NCBI RefSeq assembly: GCF_036345175.1
Contig: NZ_CP107780.1
Span: forward strand, 4,464,001-4,528,000
Direction: 5' to 3'
Source: Streptomyces sp. NBC_00576
GTDB lineage: Bacteria > Actinomycetota > Actinomycetes > Streptomycetales > Streptomycetaceae
Length of the DNA stretch: 64,000 bases
Positions 8,380 through 17,166 of the stretch are shown piece after piece. The notes beneath the pieces were generated by a model that was not told where the DNA came from, did not search any database, and saw only the letters and a program-made list of their open reading frames with translations. Position 1 is the stretch's first letter. Each line of letters begins with the position of its first letter. A program made the position numbers and the translations under genes.

Positions 8380-9765
8380 GTGGCATCGACCGTCCGCCGG
8401 CCCCGTCCGCCCAACACGGACCTGGCCCGGCTCATCGAGGCCTGCGGCGCGAGCCACAAGTCCCTGGCTCTGCGCGTTAACCAGCTCGCCCACGGCTCCG
8501 GGATGGAGACGGATTACTCGCACACGTCCGTGGCGAACTGGTGCCGCCGCGGCATGACGCCGAAGTGGCCGGTGCCGAAGCTGCTGGCGCAGGCCATCAG
8601 CGAGCGGCTGGGACGGCCCGTCGACCTGGGCGACATCGGTATGGGCGAGGCAGAGACAATCGACGCGTCGGTGGGGTTGGATTTCCCCAGGGACCCCGCC
8701 GACGCCGTCCGCGTCGCCACCATGTTCTGGAGCTCTGTGAACCGCCGCGACTTCCTGGCCGGATCCGGCTTCGCCGCCTCCGCGTTCACCACCCCCGTCA
8801 CCCGATGGCTCGTCACCCCCGCCGACGAGACCGCCGATCACAGCGGCGGGAAGCAGGTCGGCCGGGCCGACCTCGACGAACTGCGCGACGCCGCCGACGA
8901 CGCCCGCCGCTGGGACTCCAAGTACGGCGGCGGGAACTGGAAGGCCAACTCCGTCACCGACTGCCTCGACCACCGGGCCGCCCCACTCCTTCAAGGCAGC
9001 TTTTCCGACGAGATCGGCCGCGAACTCTTCTCCGTCACCGCCGAGTTGTCCCGGCTGGCCGGATGGACAGCATTCGATGTCGGCCAGCACGAAGCCGCCC
9101 AGCGCCACTTCATCCAGGCCCTCCGCCTCGCCCGCGCCGGCGGCGACGTACAGCTCGGCTGCTACGTACTCACCACCATGGCCATGCAGACCCTCATGCG
9201 CGGCTTCGCATCCGAAGCCATCGACATGACCCAGGGCGCCTTCAACCGCGCCAAGGGACAGGCCGCACCGAGAGTGCTGGCATTCACCAAGCTGATCGAG
9301 GCCCGCGCTCACGCTCGCGAAAACGACCCGCGGGCCGCCTCGCGAGCCCTCGCTACCTCCGAGAGCCTGCTGGGCCAGGCGAAGACCGACGGCGGTGACG
9401 AGCCCGCGTGGATCGACTTCTACGCGCACTCCCGCCTGTCCGCGGACGCCGCCGAGATCTTCCGGGACCTGAAGAACCCCAAGGCCGCCCTCGCCTGGAA
9501 CAGACAAGCCGCCGCCATGCCATCCGGCGCCTTCACCCGCTCCGTCGGCATGCGCCTCGCCATCGTCGCAACCGCCCACCTCCAGGCCCGCGACCACGGC
9601 CTCGAACTCGGCCACCGGTCCGTCGACATCCTCGCCCGCGTCCAGTCCGCCCGCGCCAAGGACTACGTACGCGAGTTCAACACCGCCCTCGCCCCCTGGC
9701 GACGCGAGCCGGCCGTCCGGGAGTTCGTCCACCGGACCCGCAAGGAACTCGGTGTCGCCGCCTGA
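8380..9765 (+). CDS. HTH/TPR-type transcriptional regulator
   Basis: 461 residues from GTG 8380, preceded by AAGGGAGAAG; the upstream in-frame ATG has no such site. The first 90 residues look like a divergent HTH (SHTSVANWCRRG). An odd internal NRRDFLAGSGFAAS stretch at about residues 121-134 imitates a twin-arginine signal. The rest is helical with TPR-like repeats (HEAAQRHFIQALRLA). The layout matches large Streptomyces regulators of the NsdA/XRE-TPR type, which act as pleiotropic or pathway regulators. It is divergent from the asparagine-synthetase operon and may control it. Which ligand or partner the TPR part senses is unknown. Confidence 0.75.
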   Translation: MASTVRRPRPPNTDLARLIEACGASHKSLALRVNQLAHGSGMETDYSHTSVANWCRRGMTPKWPVPKLLAQAISERLGRPVDLGDIGMGEAETIDASVGLDFPRDPADAVRVATMFWSSVNRRDFLAGSGFAASAFTTPVTRWLVTPADETADHSGGKQVGRADLDELRDAADDARRWDSKYGGGNWKANSVTDCLDHRAAPLLQGSFSDEIGRELFSVTAELSRLAGWTAFDVGQHEAAQRHFIQALRLARAGGDVQLGCYVLTTMAMQTLMRGFASEAIDMTQGAFNRAKGQAAPRVLAFTKLIEARAHARENDPRAASRALATSESLLGQAKTDGGDEPAWIDFYAHSRLSADAAEIFRDLKNPKAALAWNRQAAAMPSGAFTRSVGMRLAIVATAHLQARDHGLELGHRSVDILARVQSARAKDYVREFNTALAPWRREPAVREFVHRTRKELGVAA

Positions 9766-10972
9766 GGCCGACCGAAGGACCCACATGGCAAAGCCGATCT
9801 ACAGCGCATGCACGGCGACCGGCCTCCGAGTGGATCGTCATCGGTACCGTCCTGCGGCTGGAGGTAGCGCTGCGGGCCCTCAGCGGGGATCGGGGTAGCC
9901 AAGGAACAGGGGCCAGAGGACGGGAGCCGTCCGGGGCATCGGCAAGATAGAGGCGGAAGTGCTCGCCGTCCTGGGGGCGAAAGACGACCTTCGTGTCGGC
10001 AGCCCGCCCGGCCTTGAGCGCTGCGATGGCCTGCTGACCGTTGTCGACCGTGACGTGGGCGTGGAACAGATGGACGGGGCCAATGTCCAGGGTGTGGCCG
10101 CCGACGGTGACTTCGAAGCCGGGAGGACCGAAGCGCAGGCATTGGGGCTGAGGGCCGAGGACAGTCCGAAGCACTGGGAAGTCCAGGCCGTTGAGGGTGA
10201 TGGTCACGGTGCGCGCCGACCGGTAGGCCACACACCGGCCCTCGATGAGCAGGCGGGCGATCCGCAGGTCGATGCGCTCGGCGCCGCTGTAGACGAGCGG
10301 CGCGGGGAAGTAGGACTCGCAGTAGCGCTGCACGATCTCCAAATCCGTGAGGTACGACAGCAGCTTCTCGACCTCGGCATTGTCCTCGTCGGTACCTCTG
10401 GTGGACAGCTTCCCGGAGCCGAAGTCGATGCCGTCGACGCTGATACGAAGCGAGCCTCCACGCAGGATGCGCTGATAGAGCCGCAGCACTTTCATGGCCT
10501 CGGCGGGCTCTCGGCCGGTGAGGTCGAAGGAGTATCGCACCGTCCCCTCTATGCGCTGGTCGAACGGGACGAGCAGCTGCAACCGGGCGCCGTGGATGTC
10601 GGCTTCGACCGAGGCGCCCAGCTCGCCCGAACGTTGTGCGATCAGTCGTCCGGCGTACCGCCCGGTCGGAACACCTTCGGCGCCAAGGAACATGATCTCG
10701 GCAACGGCGTCGGACCGTACAGCGTGTGGAACAGGTTGCCAGGTCACTCGGACGTCGCTGACCGTCTTCGACAGCCATTCTGGGCCGTCGACCGTCAGAC
10801 TGGCCACCGCTTCGGGAGGTAGTCCCACTTCCTCGGCGATCCCGTACCCCAGGGCCCGGGTGAAGGCCGCGGTCAGTCCGGTATCCAATGCCTCGGGGCG
10901 GGTCTTCAGACTCAGCCGAACGGGACTGCCCTCGTGCGCGAGCGCATGCTGGGCGCGCAGGGTCTGGATCAC
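9677..10972 (-). CDS. hypothetical protein with damaged C-terminus
   Basis: A 431-residue frame from GTG 10972 (MIQTLRAQHALAHEG); an ATG at 11062 in frame is also possible. Residues up to about 355 have normal codon bias and a mixed alpha/beta pattern. From about position 9900 downwards the frame runs through the antisense of the truncated plus-strand gene and into the end of the regulator gene, reading arginine-rich nonsense before a chance stop at 9677. The natural stop therefore appears to have been lost at a deletion junction near 9850-9900. I do not recognise the family. No catalytic motif, signal peptide or membrane segment is evident. Confidence 0.5.
   Translation of the reverse strand: MIQTLRAQHALAHEGSPVRLSLKTRPEALDTGLTAAFTRALGYGIAEEVGLPPEAVASLTVDGPEWLSKTVSDVRVTWQPVPHAVRSDAVAEIMFLGAEGVPTGRYAGRLIAQRSGELGASVEADIHGARLQLLVPFDQRIEGTVRYSFDLTGREPAEAMKVLRLYQRILRGGSLRISVDGIDFGSGKLSTRGTDEDNAEVEKLLSYLTDLEIVQRYCESYFPAPLVYSGAERIDLRIARLLIEGRCVAYRSARTVTITLNGLDFPVLRTVLGPQPQCLRFGPPGFEVTVGGHTLDIGPVHLFHAHVTVDNGQQAIAALKAGRAADTKVVFRPQDGEHFRLYLADAPDGSRPLAPVPWLPRSPLRARSATSSRRTVPMTIHSEAGRRACAVDRLCHVGPSVGLRRRHRVPCGSGGRTPGRPARVARGRGRC
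9785..9898 (+). pseudogene. truncated start of a gene downstream of the regulator
   Basis: An ATG with a good ribosome binding site (CGAAGGACCC) 19 bases after the regulator opens a 37-residue frame beginning MAKPIYSACTATGLRV. After about residue 18 it loses coding character and stops at TAG 9896-9898. It looks like the 5' end of a cotranscribed gene whose remainder was removed when it was joined to the opposing gene. A genuine small protein is less likely. Confidence 0.35.
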
Positions 10973-11574
10973 GGTGCACCCCGGCGCTCGAAGCCCCAGG
11001 TCCAGTCGGGGTCGATATTGTCCGCTCGGCTGCCGCCAGTCGGGGCACCCTTCCTTCGACACGGCCTGGCGGCGTATCCGACTGGAGCGACACCCAAACG
11101 AAATGCCCTATCAACAGCACAGCCATCTCCCCGCAGATGACCCTGCCGACGCCCTTGCCGCCCGACGGAGGTGAGGCCGGCAAGACGGAGGCAGCGACCG
11201 ATGGTGCGAGCCGACTGCGGGCGTGAGTAGCGCGGAGACGCGTCGTTGGACGGTGCAGTGCGTGCCCTGCTCGGTACCGGTCGTCTCAAGGGTGCCGTGG
11301 TCCTGGAGCAGCTCGCACAGCCGGCCCCATCTGAACGCGGCCTCGTCTCGGCCGCGTCGGTCCCAAGCTTGCCGGCGACCGCCCTTGTCGCGGCCCACTC
11401 CGTCGGCTGGTTCGGAGGGATCTCCTCAACTATGCGCACCACGATCGTACGAGCCGACTGGGACGGCCAGGCCATGCAGCACTCTGGGGGAACGGAGGTT
11501 AACCAACGGGTCCGACGATCGCGACCGCAGCAGTCCGCGATCCGCCGCGACCCGCAACCAGTGGGTCCCGCCCT
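10973..11574. other. intergenic region with transposase debris
   Basis: Apart from the IS3 orfA remnant listed separately, this stretch holds only short conflicting frames. None has consistent codon bias or a ribosome binding site. It probably represents decayed insertion-sequence DNA. Confidence 0.4.
11340..11475 (-). pseudogene. remnant of an IS3-family transposase orfA
   Basis: The minus frame from ATG 11475 contains VVRIVEEIPPNQPTEWAA followed by TRAVAGKLGTDAAET. This matches the usual IS3 OrfA pattern of RAVR(L/M)V, (S/T)EWAAI, VA-KLG and AETLRKW that precedes and includes its HTH. Homology breaks after about residue 45, where LRKW should follow, and no orfB is present downstream. It is a short, inactive fragment. 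The call rests on motif memory only. Confidence 0.5.
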
Positions 11575-12591
11575 CTACTGGTTGCTGAAGGCGGCGTCGA
11601 AGGACGCCTCGGGGAGCTTCCACAGCAGGGAGCGGATGTAGCGCACGGCCTCGGCCGCGCCGTGTAGGCGGTCCATGCCGGCGTCTTCCCATTCGATGGA
11701 GATGGGGCCGTCGTAGCAGATCGACGCGAGCGCCCGGAAGGCGTCCTCCCAGGGGATGTCGCCGTGTCCGGTCGAGACGAAGTCCCAGCCGCGGCGCGGG
11801 TCGCCCCACGGCAGATGGGAGCCGAGGACGCCCTGGCGGCCGCTGGCCTTGCGGATGCGGGTGTCCTTGCAGTCCACGTGGTAAATGCGGTCGGAGAAGT
11901 CGGTGATGAACGACACCACGTCGATGCCCTGCCAGGCCATGTGCGAGGGGTCCCAGTTGAACCCGAAGGCCGCGCGGCGGTCGATGGCCTCCAGGGTGCG
12001 CACGCTGGTCCAGTAGTCGTACGCGATCTCGCTGGGGTGCACCTCGTGGGCGAAGCGCACGCCCTCGGCGTCGAAGACGTCGAGGATGGGGTTCCACCGG
12101 TTCGCGAAGTCCTCGTAGCCGCGGTCGATGACCTCGCCGGGCACGGGCGGGAACATGGCGACGTAGGGCCAGATCGACGATCCGGTGAAGCCGACGACGA
12201 CGTCGACACCGAGCTTGCGGGCCACGCGGGCGGCCCGCTTCATGTCCTCGGCGGCGCGCTGCCGTACGCCCTCGGCGTCGCCGTCGCCCCATACGTGGTC
12301 GCGCAGGATCGCCTGGTGGCGGAAGTCGATGGGGTCGTCGCACACGGCCTGGCCGGTCAGGTGGTTGGAGATGGCCCACACTTTCAGCCCGTGGCGGTCG
12401 AGGATGTCGAGCCGGGACTGCACGTAGGCGTCGTCCTCGTCGGCGCGGGCGAGATCCAGGTGGTCACCGCTGGCGGCGATCTCCAGGCCGTCGTAACCCC
12501 ACTCGGCGGCGCGGCGTGCCAGCTCCTCGAAGGGCATGTCGGCCCACTGGCCGGTGAAGAGGGTGACCGGGTGACGGGACTGCTGTGTCAC
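11575..12591 (-). CDS. sugar phosphate isomerase/epimerase (xylose-isomerase-like TIM barrel)
   Basis: 338 residues from a GTG start whose last two bases form the TGA stop of the upstream dehydrogenase gene (GTGA overlap). Barrel features include WGYDGLEIAA near the N-terminus, FAHEVHPSEI mid-protein, GFNWDPSHMAWQG, YHVDCKDT and a late SIEWED strand. These give the Glu, Asp, His and Glu metal ligands of the AP endonuclease 2/xylose isomerase superfamily. Members isomerise, epimerise or eliminate on keto-sugars. It is the last gene of the minus-strand sugar operon, after a Gfo/Idh/MocA dehydrogenase. That suggests it acts on an oxidised sugar or glycoside; the actual substrate is unknown. Confidence 0.85.
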   Translation of the reverse strand: MTQQSRHPVTLFTGQWADMPFEELARRAAEWGYDGLEIAASGDHLDLARADEDDAYVQSRLDILDRHGLKVWAISNHLTGQAVCDDPIDFRHQAILRDHVWGDGDAEGVRQRAAEDMKRAARVARKLGVDVVVGFTGSSIWPYVAMFPPVPGEVIDRGYEDFANRWNPILDVFDAEGVRFAHEVHPSEIAYDYWTSVRTLEAIDRRAAFGFNWDPSHMAWQGIDVVSFITDFSDRIYHVDCKDTRIRKASGRQGVLGSHLPWGDPRRGWDFVSTGHGDIPWEDAFRALASICYDGPISIEWEDAGMDRLHGAAEAVRYIRSLLWKLPEASFDAAFSNQ

Positions 12592-13754
12592 GACTTCTCC
12601 GTTTCGGCGGTGAGCACTGTGTCAGCGGCACCGATCTCGGTCCAGTCACCGGTGGCGGCGCTGTGCAAAAGTGCGTCGATGATCTCAAGGGATCGCAGGC
12701 CGTCGTCGATCGTGGGAAGTCCGGTGCGCTGTTCGCCTTTGACGGCAGCGTAGGTGTCGGCGCAGAACGCCGCGAACGCGTCGGGCCAGCCCTGCGGGTG
12801 GCCGGGTGGCACGCGGTTGAGTCGTCCCTGGTCGCCTGCGACCTCACCTTCGCCACGACGGACGACCGTCGCACCACGCTCGGTTCCGAACCAGACCGAC
12901 TCGGGCTGCTCCTGGTCGAACACGGCCGATCCGAGCGAACCGTCGAGCTCCAGCCACAGCCGGTTCTTGCGGCCGGCGGAGACCTGCGAGATCACGGTGT
13001 TCGCGAGCATGCCCCGTTCGGTGCGGAACGTCGCGACCGCGATGTCCTCGGTCTCGACGGGCACGCGCACTCCGTGCGCGCTGCCGCCGAAGGAGGGGCC
13101 GGAGGCGACGGGGCGCGTGGGATAGGCGATGGACGTGCTGGCGGTCACGGCGGTGAACCGCTCACCGGAGACGAACTCGGCCAGATCCGCCCAGTGCGAT
13201 CCGATGTCCGCGAAGGCGCGCGAGGCGCCGCCGGTCCGGGGGTCGACCCGCCAGGTCGACGCGTCGGGGGAAACGAGCCAGTCCTGAAGGTAGGAACCGT
13301 GCACGAGCAGCAGCTCGCCCAGAGCGCCCGACTCGCGACGGCTGCGGATCTCCCGCACCAGGGGGTGATAGCGGTACACGTACGGCACCGTCGCGACCGT
13401 TCCGGCATCGTGGACGGCGGCCGCCAGCTCGCGCGCTTCGGTCAGGCTGGTGGCGATCGGCTTCTCGACGACCATGTGGAGCCCGGCCTCGACGACGGCG
13501 TGCGCGTAGGCGATGTGGGTGTTGTTGGGCGTGCAGATGTGCACGACGTCCGGCCGTGCCTCCAGCAGCTCAGGCAGGCTCGGGTAACCGGTTGCGACAC
13601 CCCACCGCTCCGCGGCCTCCAGGGACCGCTCAGGGAGGGAGCCCAGCACGCCGACGACCGCGGCACCGGCGTCCCGGGCCGCGCGCAGATGTGCCGCCGC
13701 GATCATGCCGGTCCCGATGATCGCCACCCGGAGCGATCCCGGTCGAGGGCTCAT
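12588..13754 (-). CDS. Gfo/Idh/MocA family oxidoreductase
   Basis: 388 residues from ATG 13754, which overlaps the TGA of the upstream isomerase-like gene (ATGA). The Rossmann start reads VAIIGTGMIAAAH. The family motif EKP lies in HMVVEKPIATSL and the substrate-side histidine region in DIGSHWADLAEFV. Such enzymes use NAD(P) to oxidise or reduce a hydroxyl of a sugar, inositol or glycoside, commonly at C1, C2 or C3. The gene sits between two TIM-barrel isomerases with overlaps on both sides, implying stoichiometric expression and a linked sequence of reactions. There is a second, more distant paralogue at the head of the same operon. Confidence 0.88.
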   Translation of the reverse strand: MSPRPGSLRVAIIGTGMIAAAHLRAARDAGAAVVGVLGSLPERSLEAAERWGVATGYPSLPELLEARPDVVHICTPNNTHIAYAHAVVEAGLHMVVEKPIATSLTEARELAAAVHDAGTVATVPYVYRYHPLVREIRSRRESGALGELLLVHGSYLQDWLVSPDASTWRVDPRTGGASRAFADIGSHWADLAEFVSGERFTAVTASTSIAYPTRPVASGPSFGGSAHGVRVPVETEDIAVATFRTERGMLANTVISQVSAGRKNRLWLELDGSLGSAVFDQEQPESVWFGTERGATVVRRGEGEVAGDQGRLNRVPPGHPQGWPDAFAAFCADTYAAVKGEQRTGLPTIDDGLRSLEIIDALLHSAATGDWTEIGAADTVLTAETEKS

Positions 13755-14662
13755 TCGGCACCGCCGGCCGTGGCCGTGAAGTGGGGGTGCTGTCGCAGGA
13801 ACGCCAGCGATGCGGCGCTGCTCTGTGCGGGGGTGCCGATGTTCGGCACGTCCACCTCGATGACGTACCAACCGTCGAAGGCGTCGGGGAGCGCGGCGAG
13901 GACGGCATCGAAGTCGATCGCGCCGCGGCCGGGCTCCATCCACACCTTCGAGTGGCCGGTCGCCGTCAAGTAGTCCTCGCCGCGCTGCCGTGCGGTGTCC
14001 GCCGCCTCGGCGTCGACGTCCTTCAGGTGGACGTTCAGCACCCGGTCCGCGTAGTCCGCGACGAGCTTCTCGGGTACGGCGCCGGCCCAGCGCAGGTGGC
14101 CGGTGTCGGGGCCGAACCACAGCGCGCTGCCCGCGGTGGAATCCAGCACCGCGCGCACCTCTTGCTCGATCTCGACGGCGGAGCCGACATGGGGGTGCAG
14201 CCCGTAGCGCACGCCCTCTGCGGCGGCCGCTTCGGCCGCGGCGGCGAGGCCTTCGGCCACGACCAGCGTCCGGTCGGCGTCGTGTCCCGTACCGACGGCG
14301 GGTCGTGCCATGCGATCGGGCAGCAGGTCGGCGGCGATGAACGCGCTGTCGACGCCGAGCTCGAGGTGCGCCTGTGCGTGACGTTTGATCGCTTCGACTG
14401 CCTCGTGGTGACGCTCGCGTTCGTGGAAAGGGGCGCAGAAGTACCCGGGCGCCGCCGCGAGCGAGTGGTCGGCCAGGAGCGTGCCGTAGTCGGCGGGGCT
14501 CATCTCCGGGGGCAGTTCGATGGTGAAGTGCGTGAAGCCGATGGCGGACAGTGCGGTCATGGCTTCGTCCAGGACGGCCCGGTCGAGTCGGTATCCGCCG
14601 TCGCTCAGGATCCAGGGCAGCGGATTGATCGCCGTACGGCGCGTGAGGGGCGGGGAGGTCAT
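13751..14662 (-). CDS. sugar phosphate isomerase/epimerase (IolE-like TIM barrel)
   Basis: 303 residues. The barrel pattern includes FTHFTIELPPE at strand 2, GVRYGLHPHVGS, LWFGPDTGHLRWAG, VLNVHLKDVD and YVIEVDVPN. These provide the Glu/Asp/His/Glu metal site of the xylose-isomerase-like superfamily, to which inosose dehydratase (IolE) also belongs. Its stop overlaps the start of the next dehydrogenase. It is clearly a different subfamily from the 338-residue barrel at the end of the operon, so the two probably catalyse successive or alternative steps. The substrate cannot be assigned. Confidence 0.85.
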   Translation of the reverse strand: MTSPPLTRRTAINPLPWILSDGGYRLDRAVLDEAMTALSAIGFTHFTIELPPEMSPADYGTLLADHSLAAAPGYFCAPFHERERHHEAVEAIKRHAQAHLELGVDSAFIAADLLPDRMARPAVGTGHDADRTLVVAEGLAAAAEAAAAEGVRYGLHPHVGSAVEIEQEVRAVLDSTAGSALWFGPDTGHLRWAGAVPEKLVADYADRVLNVHLKDVDAEAADTARQRGEDYLTATGHSKVWMEPGRGAIDFDAVLAALPDAFDGWYVIEVDVPNIGTPAQSSAASLAFLRQHPHFTATAGGAE

Positions 14663-14684
14663 GGGGTCGGGGTCCCTTTCTTGA

Positions 14685-15602
14685 TCACTGGCCGCCGGGG
14701 GTGTTCTGTGGGTCGAAGGGGTAGTCGACGAACGCGAACGCCGACGCGTCCGGGGACCAGCTGGGCACGTTGATCGTGCCCTGGCCGCCGTCGAGGGCGA
14801 CGAGCGTGGTGGGTTTCTGCCAGGCGTCGACCGGCACGAGGCGCAGCTCGACGGGCAGGTCGGCGGGGTGGCCGGTGGTGCCGGGCGGGTAGCTGAGGTA
14901 GACGGCGACGTCGCCGGTCGGGGCGATGTGCGGGAACCAGTTCACGCGCTCGTCGAAGGTCAGCTGCTCCAACTCGGTCCCGTCGGGCCTGACGCGGGCG
15001 AGCTGGGCGTGGCCGGGCTGCTGGGAGAACTGTTCGGTGTTGAAGTGGATCCAGGCTCCGTCGGGCGTCCACTCGCACCCGTCCGCCGGTCCGGGATCGG
15101 TGGTGACGGCGACGTCGTCGCGCCCGTCGACGCCGACGGTGTGGATGGTGGCCGAAGCCCACCAGTTGTCGCCTTCGGGTTCCAGACGTACGTATCCGAG
15201 GCGGCGTCCGTCGGGGCTGACGCCGTGCAGGAAGTGCATCCCGCCGTCCTCGGCGGTGATCCTGCGGGCGGCGCCGCCGGCGAGGGGGACCTCCCAGATG
15301 TGCCAGTCGTTCGCCGAGGCGAACACCGTGGTGCCGTCGGGAGACAGGACGTGGTCGTTGTTGACGTCGGGCAGCCCCTGGATCGGCACCGCCCGGGGCG
15401 CTGCCGATCCGTCGGTGGGGAGGGTCCACAGAAGTCCGTCGCCGTTGACGAGCAGGCGCCCGTCGGGTGTCCAGTTGGGTGCCTCGTACAGGCGGTCGTG
15501 CGACTCGTACACGGTGCGGGCTGCCCCTGTCGCACGGTTCCAGACCCGGATGCGGGCACGCTGACCGCTCCGCAGCCGTCGTGGGGGAACCTGCTCGCTC
15601 AT
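14685..15602 (-). CDS. cytoplasmic TolB/WD40-like beta-propeller protein
   Basis: 305 residues from ATG 15602, which overlaps the stop of the UPF0303 gene (ATGA). At least five blades are visible from repeats of the type NWTPDGRLL, VLSPDGTTVF, GVSPDGRRLGYV, EWTPDGAWIHF and SWSPDASAFAFV. There is no signal peptide, so it is not a TolB partner in the usual sense. A cytoplasmic propeller in a carbohydrate operon recalls oligogalacturonate-lyase-like proteins, but I cannot confirm the metal ligands. It lies 22 bases upstream of the IolE-like gene and is surely cotranscribed. Confidence 0.8.
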   Translation of the reverse strand: MSEQVPPRRLRSGQRARIRVWNRATGAARTVYESHDRLYEAPNWTPDGRLLVNGDGLLWTLPTDGSAAPRAVPIQGLPDVNNDHVLSPDGTTVFASANDWHIWEVPLAGGAARRITAEDGGMHFLHGVSPDGRRLGYVRLEPEGDNWWASATIHTVGVDGRDDVAVTTDPGPADGCEWTPDGAWIHFNTEQFSQQPGHAQLARVRPDGTELEQLTFDERVNWFPHIAPTGDVAVYLSYPPGTTGHPADLPVELRLVPVDAWQKPTTLVALDGGQGTINVPSWSPDASAFAFVDYPFDPQNTPGGQ

Positions 15603-16069
15603 GCGCTGCCTCCGTGGGCGAGGTGGGCGCGGATGCCTTCGACGATGAGGTCGTGATCCTCCTGCGAGGACAGACCGGAGGCGGTGACGGCCGCGACGAC
15701 ACCGACATCCCGGACCCGGATGGGGAACGAGCCTCCCGTGACCGCGTACTCCGCGCCCAGCCATCCGATCGCAGCGGGGTCGACCCCCGCCGCGGACAGC
15801 CTGGCGTCCACCAGCGCGCTGCTGGCCTCCATACGCAGCACGACCGCAGCTTTCCGGGTGATCCACATGTCCTGATCGGGCGTGATGCCTGGCAGGGCGG
15901 CGCGAAACAGGATCAGGCCGGGCCGCCGGATGTCGATGCCGACCGCATGGCCGGCCTTCTTCGCGATCGCGGTGATGCCCGAGCCCAGTCGCCAGGCATC
16001 AGCGTGGTCGAACGACTCGAAGACCAGCTCCTTCTCCTGACCTTCCAGTGTGGTGATGAGATCCGTCAT
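15599..16069 (-). CDS. UPF0303/GlcG-HbpS-like protein
   Basis: 156 residues from ATG 16069, supported by GGAGGAGGG at good spacing; longer in-frame extensions are not supported. The features ELVFESFDHADAW, the region LGSGITAIAKKAG, GGSFPIRVRDVGVVAAVTASGL and SQEDHDLIVE are those of the UPF0303 proteins. These share the GlcG/HbpS fold (formerly DUF336), annotated variously as heme-degrading or of unknown function. Such genes recur in sugar-catabolic operons. It is tightly packed, 25 bases after the upstream dehydrogenase gene and overlapping the propeller gene. Confidence 0.82.
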   Translation of the reverse strand: MTDLITTLEGQEKELVFESFDHADAWRLGSGITAIAKKAGHAVGIDIRRPGLILFRAALPGITPDQDMWITRKAAVVLRMEASSALVDARLSAAGVDPAAIGWLGAEYAVTGGSFPIRVRDVGVVAAVTASGLSSQEDHDLIVEGIRAHLAHGGSA

Positions 16070-16094
16070 GGAGTCCCTCCTCCGGGTGCGCAGG

Positions 16095-17132
16095 TCAGGA
16101 CGCGGCGATCTGGGCTCGCGCCTCGTCGATGGTGGCGAGGATCGAGATGGTCTCGTCGAGCGTGTGGACGGGTGACTCGGTGCGGCCCTCGCCGACGAAG
16201 CGCGCCAGTGCCGTGGCCTCCCACGAGAGCCCGTCGAACAGCTTGAGGCCCGTCGGGTCGCTCCAGGTGAGCTCCGGGCCGAAGGGATCGCCTGCCGAGG
16301 AGAGGGTGAAGGAGGTCGGCGCGTAGAAAATGCCGTCGATGCTGAGCGTCGCCTCACTTCCGGCGATCACGGCGGTCATCGGGGTGCGGGCCAGGATCGA
16401 GGTGTGGAGCGTCGCCTGCGCGTCGCGTTCGTGGGTGAGTACCAGGGTCGAGTGGGCGTCGACGCCCGTCTTGGTCATGCCGCCGACGGCAGTCACCCGG
16501 GTGGGGGCCCCGAGCACCATCGAGGCGAACTGCACCGGATAGATGCCCAGGTCCAGCAGCGCCCCGCCACCGAGTTCGGGTCGGTAGAGGCGGTGCTCAG
16601 GGTCCGCCGTGATCGCCTGTCCGTGATCGGCGAAGACGGTACGGATCTCCCCGAGCGCGCCGTCGGCGAGAAGCCGGCGGATGACCGAGGTATGCGGCAG
16701 ATAGCGGCTCCACATCGCCTCCATCACCAGCACCCCGGCGGCCCGCGCCGCGTCGGCGAGGGTCCTCGCCTCGGCCGCGCTCACGGTGAAGGGCTTCTCG
16801 ATCAGCACATGCTTGCCTCCCGCGATCGCCGCCAGGCCGACGGTGAGGTGCTCGCTCTGCGGGGTCGCGACGTAGACCACGTCGACATCGGGATGGGTCA
16901 CGAGCTGTTCCGTGGATCCCAGGGCGAGGCCGATGCCGTGGGTGGCGGCAAACGCTGACGCTCGGTCGAGGGAGCGGGAGGCGACCGCCACGATCTGCTG
17001 AGCAGTGTGGTTGCGCACGGCCTTCGCGAACTCGCCGGCGATCCAGCCGGGGCCAACGATGCCCCAGCGAAGCGAAGGCTCTCCGGTGCCAGGCAGATAG
17101 AGGTGGGGCTCCGGCAGACGGGACGGCAGCAT
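16095..17132 (-). CDS. Gfo/Idh/MocA family sugar dehydrogenase, operon head
   Basis: 345 residues. The Rossmann strand WGIVGPGWIAGEFA begins about 22 residues in. HVLIEKPFTVSAAEA carries the EKP motif, and the GGGALLDLGIYPVQ region resembles NADP-dependent xylose/dihydrodiol dehydrogenases of this superfamily. It is the first gene of the minus-strand operon. Two near-identical operator-like sites lie 35-80 bases upstream of its start, between it and the divergent transporter gene, so both directions are probably controlled by the LacI protein at the far end of the locus. Confidence 0.88.
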   Translation of the reverse strand: MLPSRLPEPHLYLPGTGEPSLRWGIVGPGWIAGEFAKAVRNHTAQQIVAVASRSLDRASAFAATHGIGLALGSTEQLVTHPDVDVVYVATPQSEHLTVGLAAIAGGKHVLIEKPFTVSAAEARTLADAARAAGVLVMEAMWSRYLPHTSVIRRLLADGALGEIRTVFADHGQAITADPEHRLYRPELGGGALLDLGIYPVQFASMVLGAPTRVTAVGGMTKTGVDAHSTLVLTHERDAQATLHTSILARTPMTAVIAGSEATLSIDGIFYAPTSFTLSSAGDPFGPELTWSDPTGLKLFDGLSWEATALARFVGEGRTESPVHTLDETISILATIDEARAQIAAS

Positions 17133-17166
17133 GTCACGCTCCTCGACGTCGCTATAGGCAAACCAT

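Noticed and set aside
9663..11183. Long minus-strand frame of about 506 codons in a second frame
   Set aside because: Arginine/proline-rich translation typical of an out-of-frame shadow of the 9677-10972 gene.
11571..11583. Possible attachment site near the IS3 remnant
   Set aside because: No matching direct repeat or tRNA end could be found.
12588..14120. Longer minus-strand frame giving a 510-residue dehydrogenase
   Set aside because: The extra 122 N-terminal residues are an out-of-frame reading of the upstream isomerase gene. ATG 13754 with the ATGA overlap is the supported start.
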